Source of the DNA: Anastatus disparis
Taxonomy: Eukaryota > Arthropoda > Insecta > Hymenoptera > Eupelmidae
Assembly: GCA_017163975.1 (NCBI GenBank)
Contig: JAFFSR010000237.1
Location: forward strand, 6,634,001-6,698,000
Reading direction: 5' to 3'
DNA length: 64,000 nucleotides
Under the pieces are notes generated by a model. That model saw nothing but the letters and a program-made list of their open reading frames with translations. It was not told the origin of the DNA and searched no databases. Below are positions 56,801 to 64,000 of the stretch, in pieces (within the stretch, counting starts at the first letter, position 1; every line of letters begins with the position of its first letter). Both the position numbers and the translations under genes were made by a program.

Positions 56801-59496
56801 TTTTTTTTTTTTTTTGTGCATGCTAAAGAAAGAGAGATAGAGAGAGAGATCCCTCGTACGATTAAATCCAAACACAACCTCCGACAGGATTATCTAAATT
56901 GCTTCGCGAAATGAATTAACGCTGCTCATCGATTATATATACATATACAGTATGCACGTAAGAGAGAAAGAAAGAGAGAAGAGGAGTATGGTATAAGAGA
57001 GAAAATACCAAGGCTCTTATGTGTGACAGCATTGCTTATGCTGTGCAGGGATAATACGTATAGATATATATGCGGCCACCTTAATCCGCCTTGGCTTAGG
57101 CTACGGTGTATATGATTATACCGTATATATTGCTCGAGGGTATAGACTTTAGTTACAGACTGTTATTTTTTTTTTTTCTTTTTTCTTTCAACTTCTTTTT
57201 TTATGTTCGAGGGTGTTAGTGGCTTCTATGGTAGGCATGAGATAAGAGAAAAATTGAAAAAGTTTTTAATTTGAATTGTTTAATACGGACAGCTGTTAAT
57301 GCGAATATTCTGATATTTATAATTATGAGATCATTTGTACGTTTGAAACTTTTGTATGTTATAAAGTCACCGAAGCAAATCGTTATAGTAATAATAGAAT
57401 AACTCGCATTTATGGGTTATTAATATTAAGAAGAAAATAAAAGAAACACTTTTTTTTTAAATAAGAAAGACTCTAAGAGCTTGAGGCGCCTACCACTCCT
57501 AATCCTTTTCATTGCCAGAATAAAGTCTGGCATAATGACAGATTTAATATAGCAGCACATTCAGATTTGGAATAACAGAAAGAAAAAAAAAGTTTCAAAT
57601 AAGAATAATATTTTAGAAAATTAATTAATTTTTAAAATAATAAAATAATGAATAATAAATCAGTCTACACTAATTAAAATTAAATTGACAAGTTCCATGA
57701 AATTTTCAATCATAATATAATTTTAATAATAAAATTAAATTATTATTAATTGAATCATTATTAATTTATGATTTAATAAATTTAGAAGAATATAAAAATA
57801 ATTCCTTTAAAAGTTTAACCTTTCTTTCAGTCAAATATTAACACATTCGATTATATGCAAAAATCTACTTAATATACACGTGTGCAGTGCTTCTTGTAAT
57901 TCGACGTATGAAGATTTTGAATAATTCGTGTAGGCGCACCCAAGAGTCACCTGTCAGTTTAAATCCGTGCTCCAAGCCCAAAAACGTTTTCTCTCTCTTT
58001 CTCTTCAACGATATTATTGGCATGCATTATTACATCGTCGAAGCTTTTCCAATGCAAAGAGAAAAGATTCTCGTTCCTTTTATAAGCTTGAAAGATTATT
58101 TTTTTCTTTCTTTTTTTTATTATGGATCAAAAAGCTTTAACGTAGTATGTATAATAATTTCATAATTTCTACGCCGCCAAGGCATTTATCGAATTTTTGC
58201 ATATATATGTTGTTAATGCGACGTTGATGCTATATACCAGCGGAAAATTTCTCAAAAGGTTATGGGTATATGTGCGCTTGCTGACGGACAAACGAAAAGG
58301 GACGAGAGACATGATAATGGGGGAGGTCGCGCCGAAAATTAATTACAATCGAGGCATGATGGGGGGATGCTTTATGAAACGTGACGGCGTATGTGTATGT
58401 TCGAGACCCTAAGGGGTGAAACGTCTATATTATCGGATACAGAAAAATTTTTTCTTTCTGTACTTGCCTTTAGCTTGAAATTTTTTTTTATCACGGTTGC
58501 TTGCAAAAAGTTTGCCAAAAGTATGTACGTCACTTTGAGGTCAGACAGGTATTTTTTAATTATCGTGAAAATTTTACGAACAATTGTTTTTCCTTGCTAA
58601 CTTTTTTATTAGAAGTTATTTTTTGCTTATTTTAAAGTTGATTATGATTCATATTTTATTAAATTTAATAATAGAAGAAATTAATATGTAGCTGAAACTT
58701 ATGCATTTCTTTTTAACTTTATTATTAGAAATTATTTTTGTTTATTTTTACATTAGTTAATTAGAAAACATATTTTATTGAATTTAACAATAGAGGAAAT
58801 TAAAATATAGGCATGCCTTATACTGCTATTTTGTGGTATAATCAATTGAACCGTTTTTCATACATCGCTTGCTTATGAGTACTCCTCTAAGAAATAATAG
58901 ATAAAATTAATTTAGATAATTTAATTAAAATAAATAAAATGTCAAAATTATTTATTATAAGACTAATAAAATTTAATGTGTTACTAATACTTTTTAAGAA
59001 AGCTTTAACAAATCTAAAATAAGTACGAAAGTCAAAAACTAGTAAATGCAATATCTAAGAAGAATTTACGGCTCTACAGTGAGTCATTTTCAATTTTCAG
59101 TAATTTCCCATAATCAATTCTTTTTGCAAAGCTCCTTTAAATCACAAAATTTTACAATGCTCCGCCCTATGTTTCCATTTCTTAGGAGATTAGGTTTATT
59201 TTTATTGACTGATTTTGATTTTAGGGCCAAAGAAACAAAGTTAGATTCAGGTAGTCTCATAAAGGTTCTTGATTTATGGGACTAATACTATAATTGGAAG
59301 ATTATAGAATTTTGGGAAAATTTATTTAGTACAATAATTTTGTATATATACCTTTTATGTTTCTTAGCTTGTCATATTTTCAGTTTGCTGCATGTAAGCG
59401 GTGCTGCATTGACTATCCAGTATCTTCTTGTAACTCATAGAGTGAACATAGTTTAAAGAATAATTTTTTCAACTATACATTTTATTATATTCGTGC

Positions 59497-59907
59497 ATGA
59501 AAATGGCATCAAGATCAAGATCGGAAGCTCTTCAAAATCAGTTGGAAATTTTTGTGGAAAACATGCGTCAACTAAATGTTATGGTGTCGGATGTTCAACC
59601 CCAGACTCAGATAATATTGAATCAAAAAATTCAAAACATTGTTACCGGTCTCAGTGAAATTGATAAATTAAAAGACCAAGTGAAAGACGTGAATGTACCA
59701 ATGGAGGTTGTTGACTGCATTGATAAAGGCCTGAATCCGGAGATATTTACAAAGGATTGTTTGTACAAAGCAAAAGAGAAGCACCAAGAAGTTAAAGGAA
59801 AAATCGAATCGTACAAAAAATTCAAGGCGAATTTGCTCGTTGAAATGGCAAAAGAATTTCCTAAGGAAACAATGACGTATAGAGTTATTCGAGAAAGCGA
59901 TGAATAA
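59497..59907 (+). CDS. MED10: Mediator of RNA polymerase II transcription subunit 10
   Basis: A 136-codon intact frame covering the full Med10 domain. The N-terminal LENQLE-type helix appears as LQNQLEIFVENMRQLNVMVSDVQPQ. It is followed by LNQKIQNIVTGLSEIDKL, VPMEVVDCIDKGLNPEIFTKDCL, EVKGKIESYKKFKANLL and a C-terminal FPKETMTYRVIR. Med10 (Nut2) is a small helical subunit of the Mediator middle module, bridging regulators and RNA polymerase II in the nucleus. Met at 59497 or 59503 could start translation. Several core positions differ from the usual arthropod sequence: VSDVQPQTQI where VSDFQPQGQN is typical. With no intron in the coding region, this could be a diverged retrocopy, although the frame is undamaged. 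Poly(A) signal AATAAA at 59986-59991. Confidence 0.88.
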   Translation: MKMASRSRSEALQNQLEIFVENMRQLNVMVSDVQPQTQIILNQKIQNIVTGLSEIDKLKDQVKDVNVPMEVVDCIDKGLNPEIFTKDCLYKAKEKHQEVKGKIESYKKFKANLLVEMAKEFPKETMTYRVIRESDE

Positions 59908-60126
59908 ATTAATTTATAGTATTGCATAACATCTGGATCAAACAATTTAAAATATTCCATTTTACCAAAAGTATTTGTACACTATAATAAATTTCGTCAA
60001 ATTTTTTAATAGTATCGTATCACAATATTTATCATCTCATAACAATTATTAAAATTTAAATAAAAGATTTGAATATCAACACCATGACTGTATTTTTTGT
60101 AATTTTTAATTAGATTTCTTGTAAAG

Positions 60127-60768
60127 AGCGTCAGTGGCGTAACCGGCTAAGGCGCACACCTTATTCGTCATGAGCAGTGATCGATCTGCCCCTAGCGGAT
60201 TTTCCTTAGAACTAAAAAGCAAGAAAAAAATGCAGGTTTGAATTAAGTGCAATTTACGATTTAATTAAATTTTTTCATTTTTTAGTTATTTTAATAATTG
60301 TTAATGATAAACCATTTTTTTTAAATATAATTTATTATTTTTTTTTAATAACAATCAGAATCAGAATTATTTTTGTTAAATGTATTGGAAAGTTCAAACT
60401 GTTTTCACGAATTTAAACCGATGTATTTTTCTTGCTTTTTAGTTCGAATGAAAATCCACTAGGGGCAGATCGATCACTGCCCATGCCCAATACGGTCTCC
60501 ACTTTCGCTCCGAGCGGTCGGGGGTTCGATTCCCGGTGAAAACACTTGAAATTTTTTTCAGACTTTTTTCATCAGAAAAAGAATCTCTGAGTGCGATGGG
60601 TTTTAATATTCCTGGCGTGGGTTTTCTCCTGGAGGAGTTTTCCCTACGTCACAGGTTTAGGCCTGGGCAAATGCAGGAACCTACTGTAGAAATTTACTTA
60701 CCGACTGCTCTTGGCACGCGGCAGTCCGAGATTTCTCGGGGATGTGGGTAGTATTAAGAGGAGGCCGT
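60127..60768 (+). mobile_element. Second tRNA-like repeat (SINE-like), interrupted by a MITE
   Basis: The left part has an A-box-like stretch GTGGCGTAACCGGCTAAGGC (60134-60153). After the insert at 60169-60485 the right part has a strong B-box-like GGGGGTTCGATTCCC. About 240 nt of relatively GC-rich unique sequence follows, including GGCGTGGGTTTTCTCC and TTCTCGGGGATGTGGG. Read without the insert, the two boxes lie at tRNA-like spacing. It is unlike the other SINE family in the window. Whether the right 240 nt is its body is inference. Confidence 0.6.
60169..60485. mobile_element. MITE with about 60-bp terminal inverted repeats
   Basis: Left end CATGAGCAGTGATCGATCTG continues with CCCCTAGCGGATTTTCC and AACTAAAAAGCAAGAAAAA. 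The right end is the near complement, ending ATCGATCACTGCCCATG. The interior is AT-rich and non-coding. It sits between the A- and B-box halves of a tRNA-like repeat. Confidence 0.8.
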
Positions 60769-61063
60769 ATAGCTCTATCCTTGTCTAATCTAAATTTTTG
60801 TTATTATTAATAAATTAAATATTGTTATACAAAAGTAAGGATATAGCCCAATAGATTTCAGGACGAGCAAACGATCCTATTCTAAAAAAATATAATATTT
60901 TCATTAGTTTCACTTGAAAACTAATGAAAACTTTATATTTTTTCATAGAATAGGATCGTTTGCGCGTCCTGAAATCTATTGGGCTATGCCCTTACTTTTG
61001 TATGACAATATTTAATTTATTAATAATAACGAAAATTTAGATTAGAGACAAGAACAGAGCTAT
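60769..61063. mobile_element. 295-bp hairpin (foldback) element
   Basis: Arms of about 140 bp: the left AGCTCTATCCTTGTCTAATC through GGATATAGCCCAATAGATTT to ATTTTCATTAG is mirrored at the right with about 90 percent agreement by eye. Only about ten nucleotides remain as a loop near 60915. It is non-coding and lies immediately after the tRNA-like repeat. Confidence 0.85.
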
Positions 61064-61267
61064 TACTAAATCATTATTCTTCAATGTAAATCTTCATTAA
61101 ATTCATTATATTCATTATATTCAATAAAATAAATAAAGCATAATACTTTACGTATCGTTTTTTTCCTTTATATATCCTTTAGTTATTAATTTTTTCAAAT
61201 TCTTTACAATATTTACAAATAATACAATTTTAATTATCAGTTAATTAAATCTGAGAAATTCTGGTTA

Positions 61268-61707
61268 TCAGCCCCAGTGAAAAGAACCACCAATACCAAC
61301 TTGCCCTTGAGGTTTACCACCTTTCTGCTTATTAGCTCCACCGCTAATGTGCACGCTACCGTGTTTGTTTTCCCAGATTTTATGCTGGCCTTCTACATTC
61401 CATGAAGTTCCGCCGTTTCCTTTCTGTCCATGAGCAGATATTTGGTTGCCGTCTGGTGATCGGCGAACACGCTAAAACAATTTCATTATTTTTTATTTAA
61501 AAATTTTTTTGATTGTTCATTATCATTACGAGAAATGATAATTGTTATATTTACCCATGGTCGTTGAGGACGTGGGTTAAAAGGTCCTTGTCCTGGAAAA
61601 GTTGGAAATGGTTTTTGTTTTGGATGTGGCTTTTGAACTGGAGGTACATAAGCATCTACTGCTATCATGACCAAAGCCAAGAGTATTAAACTGCTAAAGA
61701 ACTTCAT
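61268..61707 (-). CDS. Abaecin/hymenoptaecin-like antimicrobial peptide precursor
   Basis: Coding exons 61707-61555 and 61471-61268 (minus), phase 0 join (donor GTAAAT, acceptor GTTTTAG), 118 aa. Signal peptide of 19 residues ends AVDA. The abaecin-like peptide runs YVPPVQKPHPKQ through PFPTFPGQGPFNPRPQRPW. Exon 2 begins RVRRSP and continues with a glycine-rich part holding GGTSWNVEGQHKIW, HGSVHISGGANKQ and a GIGGSFHWG end. The second part is closest to the gene at 5470. The 5' UTR intron runs from 62051 to 61726. As with the other copies, cleavage at R-x-R-R would release an abaecin-like and a hymenoptaecin-like peptide into the haemolymph. Function is inferred from the family. Confidence 0.92.
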
Positions 61708-62095
61708 GGTTTTTGTATTGTGTAGCTGAAATACAAAAATGTCATTTAATAAAAAAATATTAAAGTTTCAGTATAAATTTATGTTTTATATTTTTCATAG
61801 ATCGCAATACTTTTAGGAAAACAACAATTGAATTATATTTATTTTTCCACGAAAAATCTATTAGAAATTATTTTTCCATATTTAAGTTTTCTTTTTCTTT
61901 ACATTAAGAGTGTAACTTTATTGAATAGATCTAAAAATTACATATAATAATTACGTATTAATTATCACTATTTGCTATTTTTTTAAATAATTTTAATAGG
62001 TTTAATCTATAATTAATAATATAATTATTCTTTAATAATATGAAAACTTACCTTTACAAGGAAGTACTACTCAGGTAAATTCAAACTGTTGTGAT

Positions 62096-62126
62096 ACTGA
62101 TTATGAACAAAATCTGCTCTTATATA
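62096..62126 (-). promoter_or_regulatory. Core promoter of the antimicrobial gene at 61707 (TATA + TCAGT)
   Basis: Minus-strand TATATAAG at 62126-62119 and ATCAGT at 62101-62096, about 25 nt apart. The non-coding exon ends at the donor at 62051. Confidence 0.7.
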
Positions 62127-62239
62127 CGAAATTTTTAATCATAATAACGTAATCATTATTCAATGCACTCACAATAGCTGTTATCAGATTTAATTTTATT
62201 CGTAGTATTTCTGATAATTTCTAAAGAAAGGTAAATACG

Positions 62240-62367
62240 CTTTAGCGGTATATCCCCGCTTATCTTTGATTTATGTATACTTTAATATATATGTATATCA
62301 TACTTTACCGGCATCGCATCAAAATCGTCTAACTCGTTTTAATAAATTTTTGTGTAATTCCCGGTGA
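62240..62367 (-). promoter_or_regulatory. GATA and NF-kB-like elements upstream of the gene at 61707
   Basis: The minus strand has AAAGATAAGCGGGGATATAC (about 62269-62250), joining a GATA motif to a kappa-B-like GGGGATATAC, and TCACCGGGAATTAC about 100 nt further upstream (near 62367). Both are shared with the paralogue at 52991. Confidence 0.6.
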
Positions 62368-62470
62368 TAAAGTGCTACGTGCGAATTGAATGGTAATTTA
62401 AATAAAAAAGTAAATCCCAAATTTTAATGTATAAATCACATAAATTAAAAAGCATTAATTGATTTATTTA

Positions 62471-62671
62471 TTTTTTTTAATTTTATTTAACGTCGCTGCA
62501 TTGATGCTATCATTGCGATGCTAATTAGCGACGGAGGTTCTCAGTGTGTTTGTGAACAAAGCACATGTAACGAACAGTAGTGCTTGTATAAATCGGCCGA
62601 GAGCGGGATTCGAACTCGGAACCCTGAGATTACGAATCCATCGCTCTACCAAATGAGCCATTGACAACCTC
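62471..62671 (-). mobile_element. tRNA-derived SINE (copy 6)
   Basis: Minus-strand head CGAGGTTGTCAATGGCTC with A-box-like TGGCTCATTTGG and B-box-like GAGTTCGAATCCCGC, then the shared body and an A-rich tail at 62471. It lies just upstream of the promoter region of the antimicrobial gene at 61707. Confidence 0.88.
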
Positions 62672-62674
62672 GTC

Positions 62675-64000
62675 TAAGACTGTATTTATATTTGCCATAA
62701 TTCATTAGAAAGATATTCATATATTTAAGCTTAAACTTGTAAATTCATAAAATTTTTTCTCATTTATGAAATATTTGTTTTTTTTGCAAATTAAATCGAC
62801 TGAATTTGTAAATTAAAAATTCGAACAAGTCATATTACACCTTTTATTGTTTGAAAATATATTTTTATTTATTTCAGATTAAATATTAATTTTTTTTTTT
62901 AATTACTTTTATTTTAGTATTATTTTATTATTTTCGATTAATAAAATGATGAAGAATTGACAACATAGCTTTACATCGAGAAAAACAGAGTATTATAATA
63001 TATTTTAATATATTTTTTAGTTCAAATTGACATTCCTGTATCATCCAGAGTTATTCCACAGTTTTTAATTTTCTAAAAATTGACTATCCTAACGTCAATT
63101 CGTGCTAAATTCGACAAAACGTATATTCTCTGTTAGATTCAACTGCAACATTAAAAAAATTTAAAAAGGATAAACTATACTTTTTATATGTCCAAAAGAT
63201 TAACAAAATTCTGAACGTTAGAATGCGAGTTATTGTGTCTAAGCTTATTTCAAACACATACAAGAAGAGAATTCTTCTATATAAATTTCAGTGACTGTTA
63301 CTACAGTCGTGGGACTTCGTATTCTTTTGAATTGTTTTACTGATACGTGCCTTAAATATTATTGAATAAATGGACAAAATTTAAAATTTATCCAATAATT
63401 TTAGTTTTGGTGGCAGTAAATTTTACAGTGCTTTTCTGTAAATTTTGTTAGATTTCATCTCAATGAACAAGATGAAATGTCTCTGTAATTTTAATGCAAA
63501 ATTCCATCTCAAATTTGATAAAAAAATTCTCTTTATGTACCCAAAGTATAAATATTATTTTAAAAGAAATGCAAAAAATGTAGAACTACAATTTACAAAA
63601 TTAATGTTTAGTTCATATAATAATAAAAAAGAATGTTTTAAAATTTTCTAAATAGCAAAAACAAATAAACATTAGATATACGTTTACAGCACTTGAGATT
63701 TAACGACTAAGAGCACGTTAATACGGTAAAAAAAAGCGCTAAAATACTAACTTGCCATTTAAATTACGACTAATAAAAGCCTAGAAAAAGAAAAGCTGAA
63801 AAATTCAAAATAATATCAACTGACGTAAAGTGCATCAACATTCTAATATTAGCCGATCTCCCAAGCGCGCATGCACGTAAGTTATAAAACTCGTATACCT
63901 TGCAAGCACGCGTGTATTCATGCATCTACACAAAAGTCCTCGACCCTTACGACTTACTGTATGAACCCGTAAAGAGAATAAAAGTGATTTGTTACCTAAA
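62675..64000. other. Intergenic sequence at the window end
   Basis: AT-rich to about 63650, then more balanced sequence. A TATAAA with TTCAGTGACTG near 63280-63298 resembles promoter parts, but the spacing is too short. The 68-codon frame at 63445-63651 has biased composition and no domain. Confidence 0.45.

Larger units (their letters stand above)
53830..59040. other. Gene-poor stretch
   Basis: No gene recognised over about 5 kb. It alternates AT-rich DNA with more complex islands (54350-54620, 55060-55560, 56450-57230, 57880-58420) rich in GA/CT tracts. Microsatellites include (TC)n at 55283-55328 and (GTT)n at 56783-56800. Open frames here follow the simple repeats and lack domains. Confidence 0.5.

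Noticed and set aside
56668..56914. Several overlapping frames with poly-Asn, poly-Gln or poly-Leu
   Set aside because: They arise from a GTT repeat and the T tract read in different frames on both strands.
63279..63298. TATAAA plus TTCAGTGACTG as a promoter
   Set aside because: The TATA-to-initiator distance is only about 8 nt, far below the roughly 30 nt needed, and no gene follows.
1..64000. CRISPR arrays, operons, rRNA genes, viral or integrated polydnavirus genes
   Set aside because: The window is animal nuclear DNA. No direct-repeat arrays with spacers, no rRNA signature and no recognisable viral structural or replication genes were seen.

Overview
The window is AT-rich eukaryotic DNA with GT-AG introns, TATA/TCAGT promoters, tRNA-derived SINEs, MITEs and microsatellites. 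It is almost certainly from a hymenopteran insect. The diagnostic genes encode short secreted precursors whose proline-rich segment (key run PFPTFPGQGPFNP) matches the hymenopteran antimicrobial peptide abaecin. Each is followed by a glycine-rich segment resembling hymenoptaecin. A parasitoid wasp is plausible from the base composition and the pair of orphan secreted genes, but I cannot name the species.

Layout. (1) 1-6.2 kb: a head-to-head pair of abaecin/hymenoptaecin-like genes, one cut by the window edge (minus strand, 57 to <1) and one complete (5470-6103). A small TTAA-flanked MITE lies between them. (2) 7.1-11.5 kb: two tandem paralogous genes for cysteine-rich, glycosylated secreted proteins of 407 and 414 aa, of unknown function. 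(3) 11.5-20.6 kb: no recognisable gene. (4) 20.8-34.9 kb: four tandem copies of a roughly 3-4 kb unit, each holding a multi-exon C2H2 zinc-finger gene with a conserved upstream block. Copies differ in exon number, finger number and integrity. Copy 3 is broken and copy 4 is shortened at its C-terminus. (5) 35.7-36.5 kb: a probable three-exon gene for a small membrane protein. (6) 37.4-49 kb: no genes seen, but SINEs, MITEs and a 1.22-kb nearly perfect inverted-repeat element (47096-48316). (7) 49.0-62.1 kb: three more abaecin/hymenoptaecin-like genes, all on the minus strand, each with an intron in the 5' UTR. The Mediator subunit gene MED10 lies between the second and third. Downstream of MED10 are a tRNA-like repeat split by a MITE and a 295-bp hairpin element. 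(8) 62.1-64 kb: a SINE and unassigned sequence.

How the parts work together. The five antimicrobial genes share one architecture: a non-coding 5' exon, an intron just before the ATG, a first coding exon (signal peptide plus abaecin-like peptide), a phase-0 intron, and a second coding exon that opens with an arginine-rich R-x-x-R site followed by the glycine-rich peptide. The precursor is therefore expected to release two different antimicrobial peptides. Their upstream regions hold NF-kB-like and GATA motifs, as expected for immune induction. The zinc-finger array looks like a young, fast-evolving family built from symmetric phase-2 exons, with exon duplication, exon loss, in-frame repeats and pseudogenisation all visible.
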